In this document: in pieces, positions 8,393 through 15,430 of the stretch | How positions within the stretch are numbered: position 1 is the first letter of the stretch | Layout of the letters: each line of letters opens with the position of its first letter | Origin: Saliniramus sp050485405 | GTDB lineage: Bacteria; Pseudomonadota; Alphaproteobacteria; Rhizobiales; Beijerinckiaceae | Direction of reading: 5' to 3' | Assembly (NCBI GenBank): GCA_050485405.1 | Contig: JBJHBI010000079.1 | Location: 1-15,554 of the forward strand | Length of the DNA: 15,554 bases | Made by a program: the position numbers and the translations under genes | The notes under the pieces: generated by a model | What the model saw: the letters and a program-made list of their open reading frames with translations, nothing else | The model's database searches: none | What the model was told of the DNA's origin: nothing

Positions 8393-8436
8393 GCCGGCAC
8401 GCAACAAGGAGAAGGATAACGGGGGAGGGGGCGACA

Positions 8437-10602
8437 ATGAACGGGGTGACGAACGGGATCGTGCCGGCTCCGGCGCGCATGTCCAGCGAACAAGAGGCCG
8501 TCATGAGTGCCCTGGAGCAGGAGATCCGCCATCGCGTATCCGAGATCCGGACGCTCGCCGAGCATGCGGGCGCCAGATCGCATGGCGGCGCCGGGGTGCT
8601 GTCCGTTCGCGAACCGGACACCGCCCGTGGCGATATGCCGACCGCGCCCGCAGATATGCCGTCGGCACGCGCGGACGTGCCCCGTCCGCCTCCCGGCCCG
8701 CATCAGGACAATATCCGTGAATTGCCGCTCAAGCGCAGCGATCACGGCGGCGACAAACCGCCTCCGCCCAAGCAGACGGGTGGTGGCGGTGGCGGTGGGG
8801 GCGGCGGGACGCCCAAGCTCGAGAGCCGCCGGGAGGGCGGCGACTTCCGCGACATTCTCGGACGCGGCCTCGCGGGCGTGCGGCGCAATCTCTGGGTCGT
8901 GGTCGTCTTCTCGTTCTTCGTGAACATCCTCGTCCTGTCGATCCCGATCTATCTGTTCCAGATCTCCGACCGGGTGCTCTCCAGCCGCAGCACCGACACC
9001 CTGATCATGCTCACCGCGATCGTCGTCGCCGCGCTTCTCGCCCATGTCGTCCTCGACATGATCCGCCGCTTCATGCTGATGCGGGTGGCGGTCGATTTCG
9101 AGAGCCGGCTCGGCTCGCCGGTTCTCGCCTCGGCGGCGAAGGCGGCGCAGGGCGGTTCGATCCGCGAATTCCAGGTCCTGCCCGATCTCCAGCAGGTGCG
9201 CTCCTTCCTGACCGGCGGCGTGCTGCTCAACATCCTCGATGCCCCGGTCGCGCCGATCTATCTCCTCGTGATCTTCCTGATCCATCCGGATCTCGGTATG
9301 ATCGTCGCCGCCACGGGGATCGCGCTGCTCGCGGTGGCGGGCATCAACCAGAAACTGACGGCGCTGAGCTTCGCGCGCGCCAACGCCTTCGCCGGGCGCG
9401 CCAATCTCCAGGCGGATTCGATGGCGCGCAATGCGCAGGTGATCAACGCCATGGGCATGATCCCGGAAGGCGTGCGGCTCTGGGGGCGCGATACGGCGGA
9501 ATCGCTGCGCTCGCAGGTCTCGGCTCAGGATCGCAACATCGCGATGACGGGCCTGTCGAAATTCGTGCGCCTATGCACGCAGGTCGCGATCCTCGGCTGG
9601 GGAGCCTTTCTCGCCCTCCAGGACCAGCTGACCGGCGGCATGGTCATCGCGGCCTCGATCATCGCCTCGCGCGCGCTCGCGCCGGTGGAGGGGACGATCG
9701 AGGGCTGGCGCCATCTGGTGCAGGCCCGCTCGGCCTATCAGCGCATCCGCTCGCTGCTCCACACCACCCCCCTGAACCAGCCGCGCCTGCGCCTGCCCGA
9801 GCCGAAGGGCCGGCTCGATGTCGAGCGCGTGCTCTATGTGCCCCCGCCCAACAAGCAGGTGATCCTCAACGGGGTGAGCTTCTCGCTCGAACCGGGCGAG
9901 ACGCTCGCGGTGGTCGGGGCATCGGGGGCGGGGAAATCGACGCTGGGGCGGATGCTCGTCGGGGCGATCACGCCCACGGCCGGTTCGGTGCGGCTCGACG
10001 CGATGGATCTGCGCAACTGGGATCCGCGTCAGTTCGGCGAGAGCGTCGGCTATCTGCCGCAGGACGTGCAGCTGTTTCCCGCCACCATCAAGGCCAATAT
10101 CGCCCGCATGCGCGAGGATGCCGATGACGCCGCGATCTTCGCCGCCGCCGAACTCGCCGATGTCCACGAGATGATCTCGGGCTTCGCGCAGGGCTACGAG
10201 ACGCTGGTCTCGATCGACGGCTCGCCGCTCTCGGGCGGGCAGAAGCAGCGGATCGGGCTCGCGCGCGCCTTCTTCGGCAATCCGCGTCTCGTCATCCTCG
10301 ACGAGCCCAATTCCAACCTCGACACCCCGGGCGAGATGGCGCTGGCGCGCGCGCTGGGGCGGGCCAAGCAGCGCGGCATCACCGTCGTCGCCATCACCCA
10401 GCGCCCCGCGCTCCTGCGCAGCGTCGACAAGATCCTCGTGCTGCGCAACGGCGCCGTCGAGGCGCTCGGGCCGCGCGAAGAGATCCTGCGGCGTCTGTCC
10501 ACTTCGAAACCCGCCGCGCCGCGCCCCGATGAGAGCGGCAAGCCCGATGATCGGGGCGGCGACGACAAACGCCCCGATAGCGGCCCCAAACCGGGAGAGT
10601 GA
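8437..10602 (+). CDS. Type I secretion ABC transporter (PrtD type) with N-terminal extension
   Basis: This inner-membrane ATPase of a type I secretion system energises one-step export of proteins with C-terminal signals. Residues 1-140 are an unusual cytoplasmic extension: a short helix-prone start, a Pro/Ala/Asp segment and a run of ten glycines (115-124). A membrane domain follows (hydrophobic near 152-173, 187-206, 262-302, 380-410) and then the nucleotide-binding domain: Walker A GASGAGKST (494-502), Q-loop Gln542, signature LSGGQ (598-602), Walker B LVILDE (618-623) and D-loop SNLD. The switch (H-loop) position has Gln655 (AITQRP) in place of the usual His. A charged, Pro/Asp-rich tail ends the protein. 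At 721 residues it is longer than the roughly 570-600 usual for PrtD. No C39 peptidase domain is seen. The ATG follows a GGGGGAGGGGG ribosome site; the adaptor gene starts three bases after the stop. Confidence 0.93.
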   Translation: MNGVTNGIVPAPARMSSEQEAVMSALEQEIRHRVSEIRTLAEHAGARSHGGAGVLSVREPDTARGDMPTAPADMPSARADVPRPPPGPHQDNIRELPLKRSDHGGDKPPPPKQTGGGGGGGGGGTPKLESRREGGDFRDILGRGLAGVRRNLWVVVVFSFFVNILVLSIPIYLFQISDRVLSSRSTDTLIMLTAIVVAALLAHVVLDMIRRFMLMRVAVDFESRLGSPVLASAAKAAQGGSIREFQVLPDLQQVRSFLTGGVLLNILDAPVAPIYLLVIFLIHPDLGMIVAATGIALLAVAGINQKLTALSFARANAFAGRANLQADSMARNAQVINAMGMIPEGVRLWGRDTAESLRSQVSAQDRNIAMTGLSKFVRLCTQVAILGWGAFLALQDQLTGGMVIAASIIASRALAPVEGTIEGWRHLVQARSAYQRIRSLLHTTPLNQPRLRLPEPKGRLDVERVLYVPPPNKQVILNGVSFSLEPGETLAVVGASGAGKSTLGRMLVGAITPTAGSVRLDAMDLRNWDPRQFGESVGYLPQDVQLFPATIKANIARMREDADDAAIFAAAELADVHEMISGFAQGYETLVSIDGSPLSGGQKQRIGLARAFFGNPRLVILDEPNSNLDTPGEMALARALGRAKQRGITVVAITQRPALLRSVDKILVLRNGAVEALGPREEILRRLSTSKPAAPRPDESGKPDDRGGDDKRPDSGPKPGE

Positions 10603-10605
10603 GCC

Positions 10606-11931
10606 ATGCTGGACGATTGGAGCGCCGACATTCCCCGCAACACGCGCGGTGCGATCTTCTACGGCATCGCGGTGATCGCGGTGTTCCTCACGGTCTTCGG
10701 CATCTGGGGGGTGGCTGCGCCGATCGCCGGCGCGATCGTCTCCACGGGCTATTTCGTGGCCTCGGGCCAGAACAAGATCGTGCAGCATCTCGAGGGGGGC
10801 GTGATCGCCGATATTCTCGTGATGGAGGGTGATATCGTGCGTAAAGGCCAGGAGATCATCACCCTCGACCAGACCGCGGCGGCGGCGGAATTGCGCCGGC
10901 TCGATCTGCGCACCGCGCGGCTTTCGGCGATGGAGGCGCGCCTCGATGCCGAGATCGCGGGCGCCCCCGTCATCACTTTCCCCGAGAGCCTCATGCAGGA
11001 AGCGCTGCACGATCCCGACACCGCCGAGATCATCGCCGCGCAGAACGAGACCTTCCACGCGCGGCGCCGGCACGTCCAGAGCGAGATCGCGACGCTCTCC
11101 TCGGGGATCGACGGGCTCAACGAGCGCATCATGGGCGCGCAGGCTCAGCGTGATGCCATCGAGCGGCAGATCGCCATCATCGCCGAGGAGCTGGAAGGCA
11201 AGGAGCGGCTCCTGCGCGACGGCTTCATCCGCCGCCCGGAAGTGCTGGCCCTGCAACGGGCGCAGGCCGGCCTCGAGGGCGAGGTCGGGCGGCTCGTCGG
11301 CGATATGGGCGATTCCCGCGAGCGCATCGCGCGGATCAACGAGCAGATCCTCTCCGTGCGCAATGCCGCCGCCAAAGTCGCGGTCGAGCAATCTCAGGAG
11401 GTCAAGGCCGAGCTGAAGGACGTGCGCGAACGCCGGCGCGGTGCCGCGAACATGGTCGAGCGCGGTGCGATCATCGCCCCGGAGGACGGCATCATCGTCA
11501 AGATGCGCTATCACACGCCCGGCGGTGTCATCGAGCCGGGCAGCCCGGTCGCGGAGATCGTGCCGATCGATGCCGATCTCGTCATCCAGGCGCGGGTGAG
11601 GCCGCAGGATATCGACAATGTCCGGCTCGGCCAGGAAGCGACGGTGCGCCTCACCGCCCTCAACAAACGCACGACACCCATGGTCGAGGGCGTCGTCAGC
11701 TACGTCTCGGCGGATGCGCTGCCGGCGGAACTGGGGCGCGAGGCGAGCGGGCAGGACGGCTTCGTCGCGCGTATCAGCCTCGATGCGCGTTCCATGGCCA
11801 TGGTCCCGGATTTCGCGCCGACCCCGGGCATGCCCGCAGAGGTCTATATCAGGACGCGTGAGCGCAGCTTCGCCGAGTATCTGCTCCAGCCGGTCAAGGA
11901 CAGCATGGCGCGCGCATTCAGGGAAGAATGA
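10606..11931 (+). CDS. HlyD-family type I secretion membrane fusion protein
   Basis: This 441-residue periplasmic adaptor of the PrtE/HlyD type bridges the ABC transporter and an outer-membrane channel. It shows a short cytoplasmic N-terminus, one membrane span (about 17-40), the first half of the lipoyl domain with QHLEGGVI and VMEGDIVRKGQ (about 64-86), a long heptad-rich coiled-coil (about 90-285), then the second lipoyl half IIAPEDGIIVKM and a beta-barrel region with VRPQDIDNVRLGQEATVRLTA. Family length and domain order are normal. Its ATG follows the transporter stop by only three bases, so translation is probably coupled. No TolC-like outer-membrane gene is in the window, so the channel must be encoded elsewhere. 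Very secure family call. Confidence 0.95.
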   Translation: MLDDWSADIPRNTRGAIFYGIAVIAVFLTVFGIWGVAAPIAGAIVSTGYFVASGQNKIVQHLEGGVIADILVMEGDIVRKGQEIITLDQTAAAAELRRLDLRTARLSAMEARLDAEIAGAPVITFPESLMQEALHDPDTAEIIAAQNETFHARRRHVQSEIATLSSGIDGLNERIMGAQAQRDAIERQIAIIAEELEGKERLLRDGFIRRPEVLALQRAQAGLEGEVGRLVGDMGDSRERIARINEQILSVRNAAAKVAVEQSQEVKAELKDVRERRRGAANMVERGAIIAPEDGIIVKMRYHTPGGVIEPGSPVAEIVPIDADLVIQARVRPQDIDNVRLGQEATVRLTALNKRTTPMVEGVVSYVSADALPAELGREASGQDGFVARISLDARSMAMVPDFAPTPGMPAEVYIRTRERSFAEYLLQPVKDSMARAFREE

Positions 11932-12028
11932 GTATTATGTTGTAATAGTGTAACATCTCGACAGCAATCAGAAGTATCTTTCTGCCTTGATTGGTTCCAT
12001 TGATTGAAAATTCACGGAAAATTTTAAA

Positions 12029-12057
12029 TTGAGTCGTATTTCGACGTATTCTAATTT
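12029..12057 (+). promoter_or_regulatory. Possible promoter of the regulator gene
   Basis: TTGAGT (12029-12034) and TAATTT (12052-12057) are separated by 17 bases. The -35 matches TTGA and the -10 is weak. The dyad at 12033-12045 would sit in the spacer, where a repressor could act. Confidence 0.3.
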
Positions 12058-12076
12058 AGATATTGGAGACAGAAAA

Positions 12077-12127
12077 ATGACATTCTGCAACCCAAAAGCG
12101 AAAAGCATCTTCACGGGCCTGCGGTAA
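12077..12127 (+). CDS. Possible 16-residue leader peptide
   Basis: ATG at 12077 opens a 17-codon frame (MTFCNPKAKSIFTGLR, then TAA) preceded by GGAG (12065-12068) with an eight-base spacer. This is a better ribosome site than that of the regulator gene, which starts 20 bases after the stop and in a different frame. It may be a translated leader that couples to, or tunes, the regulator. No codon run that would suggest amino-acid attenuation is present. Chance occurrence is possible. Confidence 0.3.
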   Translation: MTFCNPKAKSIFTGLR

Positions 12128-12147
12128 CGGTCCTTTGGGCGAAACGA

Positions 12148-12849
12148 ATGAGTAATCTCACATTGAGTGCGATGGGGAGACAGCGGGCAGAGTTCGGGGG
12201 GCGCCTCATCATCGTGAGTGCGCTACAACTCGTGCGCGAATGTATTCAGGCCGAAATTCACCGCAAATATGCTCTCACCGACATCCTGCACGCCGCAAGC
12301 GTCGAAGCTGCGGATGCTTTCGCGCCGACGCAGGAAGATCTGCTGATCGTCGATGCCAGTCATTCGGATTCGGAGAACAGCCCGCATTTCCTGCAGGCAG
12401 CCTTTCCGGGAACGCCGATCATCATGCTGATGCTCGATGGCGTCGCCAATATCGGCATTGCCGACACGGTGAAGCTGCCGCCCTCGCTCGATGCATTGCT
12501 GTTCATGATCGGTGCCGCTTGCGGCTTGCGCGCGGAGCCGCAGCAGGATCACGCGCCGGCGCCTTCCGCGATGCAGGCGCAGCCGATGCAGGCCGCGCCG
12601 GGTTGGGAGATGCTGACGCCGCGCGAGCGCGAAGTCGCCGGAAGAGTTCTCGAGGGTAAGGCCAACAAGATCATCGCGGCCGAACTCGGCCTCTCCGACA
12701 ACACCGTGAAGATGCACCTGACGCAGATCATGCGCAAACTCAAGGTGACCAACAGGACCCAGGTGGTTCTGCTGCTGGGCAGGACGATGCGTGACGAGGA
12801 TACACGCAATCCGCCGCGCGACCTGCACGCGCCGCCGCAGAACGGTTGA
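12148..12849 (+). CDS. LuxR/NarL-type regulator with atypical receiver domain
   Basis: This 233-residue DNA-binding regulator has a C-terminal LuxR-type helix-turn-helix at about 154-212 (LTPREREVAGRVLEGKANKIIAAELGLSDNTVKMH and on), with the conserved Glu, Gly, Lys-Ile-Ala and Val-Lys-Met-His positions of the NarL/FixJ class. The N-terminal part has the outline of a receiver domain: LIIVSALQLVRECIQAEI (20-37) and LLIVDA with Asp69 at the possible phosphorylation site. The acidic pair that normally holds Mg2+ after the first strand is replaced by Ser24-Ala25. A Gln/Ala/Pro linker spans about 131-152. No sensor kinase is nearby. Phosphorylation by the classic route is therefore doubtful. It follows the secretion unit on the same strand, and I infer that it controls that unit or the glycan operon. 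Confidence 0.88.
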   Translation: MSNLTLSAMGRQRAEFGGRLIIVSALQLVRECIQAEIHRKYALTDILHAASVEAADAFAPTQEDLLIVDASHSDSENSPHFLQAAFPGTPIIMLMLDGVANIGIADTVKLPPSLDALLFMIGAACGLRAEPQQDHAPAPSAMQAQPMQAAPGWEMLTPREREVAGRVLEGKANKIIAAELGLSDNTVKMHLTQIMRKLKVTNRTQVVLLLGRTMRDEDTRNPPRDLHAPPQNG

Positions 12850-12905
12850 CGCTCGCGCCGCGCGCCCGGTGACCGTCGAAGAAGTTCAAGCTGAAAATTC
12901 GGAAG

Positions 12906-12991
12906 TGGTGGGGGAAGTAGGACTCGAACCTACGAAGGCATACGCCAGCTGATTTACAGTCAGCCCCCTTTGCCGCTCGGGACATTCCCCC
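12906..12991 (-). tRNA. tRNA-Tyr (anticodon GTA)
   Basis: The reverse complement folds as a class II tRNA. The acceptor stem GGGGGAA/TTCCCCC is at the two ends, the anticodon GTA at 12955-12957 in the context CTGTAAAT, a long variable arm follows, the T-loop GTTCGAGTC is present, and the 3' CCA is encoded (12906-12908). It is 86 bases long with the CCA. GTA in an alphaproteobacterial class II tRNA is tyrosine. Confidence 0.96.
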
Positions 12992-13031
12992 GCCGCGCGG
13001 TGCCGAAAGGGCAGCGCGTCGGTGTGGGCGT

Positions 13032-13060
13032 CTTATGGAAAGCGCCGCGCCCGGTGTCAA
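13032..13060 (-). promoter_or_regulatory. Promoter of tRNA-Tyr
   Basis: On the minus strand a perfect TTGACA (13055-13060) is followed after exactly 17 bases by CATAAG (13032-13037). A start near 13025 would leave about 34 bases of 5' leader before the mature tRNA. This is the clearest promoter in the window, and it also argues against any translation start of the next gene at 13035. Confidence 0.75.
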
Positions 13061-13235
13061 CCCGCCCCTGTCGCCTTCGCGAAAAAATTCGTCCGGGCGC
13101 GCACGCCATCTCCCCGCACGCGATCACACAGGCCGATTGGCAAGGCTGCCGGTTGCGCCGGCGCACGCGCGAGGGCATAGCTGCGCCATCGCCCGGGAGC
13201 GGGTTTTCGGCCTCGTGGCGGAGGCGGGAGGAAGC

Positions 13236-13979
13236 GTGGGTATCGAATCGGCAATCATGGTGACGCTCGGGCTGGTGCTGGGCGGTTTCGTCAAGGGCGC
13301 GACCGGGCTCGGCCTGCCGCTCGTCACGATCCCGGTGCTGGCCGCCTTTCTCGGCGTGCAGCACGCCATCGCCATCATGATGGTCTCGCTGGTGATGACG
13401 AATGTCTGGCAGATGTGGAAGTTTCAGGCCTATCGGGAGGGCAGCGGCTTCCTGAAGGCGCTCCTGCCGACGGGGCTCGTCGGCGTCGTCATCGGAACCT
13501 GGGTGCTGACGGCCTTGCCGGCGACGACGCTGTCGCTCTTGCTCGCGATCATGGTGGCGCTCTACATCGCCTTGTCGCTGGCGCGTCCGGAAATGCGCAT
13601 CCCGCCCGATTCCGCGCGGTTCTGGTCGCCGATCGTCGGTTTCTTCGGCGGGATCCTCCAGGGAGCGACAGGGATCGCGGCGCCGATCACGGTGACCTTC
13701 ATCCATGCCATGCGGCTCGCGCGCGAGACCTTCGTCTTCGCGCTTTCGGCGATGTTCCTCGCCTTCACCGCGACGCAGGCCGTGGCGCTGGCCTTTACCG
13801 GGATCCTCACCTTCGAGCGCTTCCTCCAGGGCTGGCTCGCCCTGCTGCCGATCGCGCTCGGCATGGTCATCGGCCACTGGGCCGGCAAGAAGTTCAGCCG
13901 CAAGGCCTTCGAGCGCCTGATCCTGATCATCCTCGCGCTGATGGCGGCGCGCTTGTTCTATGTCGGCCTGTTCGGCTGA
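13236..13979 (+). CDS. TauE/SafE-family membrane permease
   Basis: This 247-residue inner-membrane protein belongs to the sulfite exporter TauE/SafE (DUF81) family, thought to move sulfite, organosulfonates or other small anions. Two related halves are visible, each opening with the family repeat: GGFVKGATGLGLPLVTIPV near residue 16 and GGILQGATGIAAPITVTF near residue 138. Around eight hydrophobic spans cover nearly the whole chain. I chose the GTG at 13236 because GGAGGCGGGAGGA lies just upstream and the protein then has normal family length. An upstream in-frame ATG at 13035 would add 67 residues of non-membrane, Arg/Pro-rich sequence and lies in the tRNA promoter. The substrate cannot be told from sequence, and neighbours do not help. 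It converges with the CoA transferase gene. Confidence 0.88.
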   Translation: MGIESAIMVTLGLVLGGFVKGATGLGLPLVTIPVLAAFLGVQHAIAIMMVSLVMTNVWQMWKFQAYREGSGFLKALLPTGLVGVVIGTWVLTALPATTLSLLLAIMVALYIALSLARPEMRIPPDSARFWSPIVGFFGGILQGATGIAAPITVTFIHAMRLARETFVFALSAMFLAFTATQAVALAFTGILTFERFLQGWLALLPIALGMVIGHWAGKKFSRKAFERLILIILALMAARLFYVGLFG

Positions 13980-14000
13980 GCCTCGCGCTGCGCTCAGCCG
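13973..14000. terminator. Hairpin covering both convergent stop codons
   Basis: CGGCTGAGC (13973-13981) and GCTCAGCCG (13992-14000) form a perfect nine-pair stem with a ten-base loop. The permease stop TGA (13977-13979) lies in the left arm and the CoA transferase stop TGA (minus strand, 13994-13996) in the right arm, at mirror positions. No T-run follows on either strand, so it may be a weak two-way terminator or a 3' end-protecting stem. Confidence 0.55.
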
Positions 14001-15184
14001 CCGCGAAATTCCATTCGCAGGGCCGCGCCATGTGCATCGAGGGCCGGGACCGGGCGCAAGGAGGGGCTCGCGCCGTCCGCGAGGGCGCCGGGGGCGAGCA
14101 TGGTGATCTTTCCCGCCGGGGTCTCGACGCTGGTCAGCCGGTTCTGGGGATGGTCGCGCAGGTCATCCAGTGTCGAGACGCGGCCATAGGCGATGCGTGC
14201 CGCTTCGAGCCGCGCCACCATCGTGTCGCGCGGTGCGTCGGCGAAGACGGCGGCGATGATCGCGTCGAGCGCCGGGCGGTTGCGCACCCGGGCCGGATTG
14301 TCGATGAAGCGCGGATCCTGCGCGAGATCCGGGCGGTCGAGCACCTTCTCGCAGAAATTGCGCCATTCGGTCTCGTTCTGGATCGAGAAGAGCACTGATT
14401 TGCCGTCGGCGCAGGCGTAATCGCCATAGGGCGCGATGGTGGGATGGTTGAGACCGCAGCGCTGGGGCGTCACGCCGCCATAGACGAATTGCAGATACGG
14501 CACGTTCATCCAGTCGGCGAGCGCGTGATAGAGCGAGACCGCGACATGGCGCCCGCGACCGCTGATGCCGCGCGCGATCAGCGCCTGCAGGATGCTCTGA
14601 TAGGCGGTCATCCCGGCGGCGATGTCGCAGACCGAGACGCCGGTACGTGCCCGGCCCTCGGGCGTGCCGGTGATCTCCGACAACCCGCTCTCGGCCTGGA
14701 CCAGCAGGTCATAGGCCTTGAGATCGCGATAGGGCCCCTCGTCGCCATAGCCGGATATGGCGCAGGTGATCAGCCGCGGATAGCGCGCGCGCAGTTCCGC
14801 CTGGTCGAAGCCGAGCCGGGCCACGGCGCCGGGGGCGAGATTCTGGATGAAGATGTCGGCTTTCGCCAGCATCGCGGCGAGCACGGCCTTGTCGTCCTCG
14901 TCGCGCAGGTCGAGAGCGATGGATTCCTTGCCCCGGTTGAGCCAGACGAAATAGGCGCTCTCCCCGTCGACGCATTGATCGTAGCGGCGCGCGAAATCGC
15001 CTTCCGGACGCTCGATCTTGATCACCCGCGCGCCCGCATCCGCAAGGCGACTCGATGCATAGGGGGCAGCGACAGCCTGTTCGAGGGTGACGACGAGAAG
15101 CCCCGCGAGTTCGGTGCCCGCCGGGCAATCGGGTCCGGCGGCATTTGCCGGCGCGTCGCGCATATCGGTATCTGTCGTCGTCAT
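13994..15184 (-). CDS. Family III CoA transferase (CaiB/BaiF type)
   Basis: This enzyme of the formyl-CoA transferase/CaiB family moves CoA between carboxylic acids. Visible family features are TLEQAVAAPYASSRLADAGARVIKIERPEGDFAR at the N-terminus, FVWLNRGKESIALDLR, IFIQNLAPGAVARLGF, the CAISGYGDEGP segment and KAYDLLVQAESGL, whose Asp is the likely catalytic nucleophile. The C-terminal small domain includes LDDLRDHPQNR. Length (396 residues from this start) is normal. I prefer the ATG at 15184, with GAGG five bases upstream, over the ATG at 15208, which would add eight residues. The acid pair cannot be decided from sequence; a mesaconyl-, citramalyl- or other short dicarboxyl-CoA role is possible. 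Neighbours (permease, tuf) give no pathway hint. Confidence 0.92.
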   Translation of the reverse strand: MTTTDTDMRDAPANAAGPDCPAGTELAGLLVVTLEQAVAAPYASSRLADAGARVIKIERPEGDFARRYDQCVDGESAYFVWLNRGKESIALDLRDEDDKAVLAAMLAKADIFIQNLAPGAVARLGFDQAELRARYPRLITCAISGYGDEGPYRDLKAYDLLVQAESGLSEITGTPEGRARTGVSVCDIAAGMTAYQSILQALIARGISGRGRHVAVSLYHALADWMNVPYLQFVYGGVTPQRCGLNHPTIAPYGDYACADGKSVLFSIQNETEWRNFCEKVLDRPDLAQDPRFIDNPARVRNRPALDAIIAAVFADAPRDTMVARLEAARIAYGRVSTLDDLRDHPQNRLTSVETPAGKITMLAPGALADGASPSLRPVPALDAHGAALRMEFRGG

Positions 15185-15320
15185 CGTCACCTCGCTTCGA
15201 TCCCGCATCCGGGGTTCGGTCCCTTACCCGGGAATGGTACCCGTCCCTCGCATATCCGGGCGCGGCGCGCATGCTATCGCTGCGAACGCGCCGTTTGAAC
15301 GGGTCTGGACGTTTTTGCTC

Positions 15321-15349
15321 TTGAAGCGCAAGCCAAAGCGCTTTATGCG
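15321..15349 (+). promoter_or_regulatory. Possible promoter of tuf
   Basis: TTGAAG (15321-15326) and, 17 bases on, TATGCG (15344-15349; TTTATG slightly earlier) are the best plus-strand match in the 220-base gap between the CoA transferase and tuf. The palindrome AAAGCGCTTT (15335-15344) lies in the spacer. Tentative. Confidence 0.35.
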
Positions 15350-15430
15350 GGCGCGCACAGGCGCAGCCGTGTCTACGCCACCGGCAGTTACCGCCACCCT
15401 ATCTGGAATCGAGGCGTCAGGGACAAAGCC

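Larger units (their letters stand above)
11932..12147. promoter_or_regulatory. AT-rich control region upstream of the regulator
   Basis: These 216 bases contrast sharply with the GC-rich surroundings. They hold an inverted repeat AAAATT-N7-AATTTT (12007-12025), a small dyad GTCG-TATTT-CGAC (12033-12045), and repeated TTGATT words (around 11982-12004) that also occur in the divergent region near 4789-4794. No convincing intrinsic terminator for the secretion unit is seen; only a weak ATGTT-N10-AACAT repeat follows the stop. Confidence 0.5.

Noticed and set aside
6053..8437. Minus-strand open frame of 794 codons opposite the large repeat protein
   Set aside because: His/Arg/Asp-rich without domains. 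The plus strand has a good ribosome site, internal repeats and operon context.
9571..11514. Minus-strand open frame of 647 codons opposite the exporter and adaptor
   Set aside because: It crosses two clear plus-strand genes and has no recognisable motif.
12906..12991. tRNA-Tyr as an integration site for a mobile island carrying the secretion unit
   Set aside because: No integrase, transposase or second copy of the tRNA 3' end is visible in the window.
13035..13235. 67-residue N-terminal extension of the TauE/SafE permease
   Set aside because: The upstream ATG lies in the -10 box of the tRNA-Tyr promoter, the extra residues are not membrane-like, and a GTG with a strong ribosome site gives normal family length.
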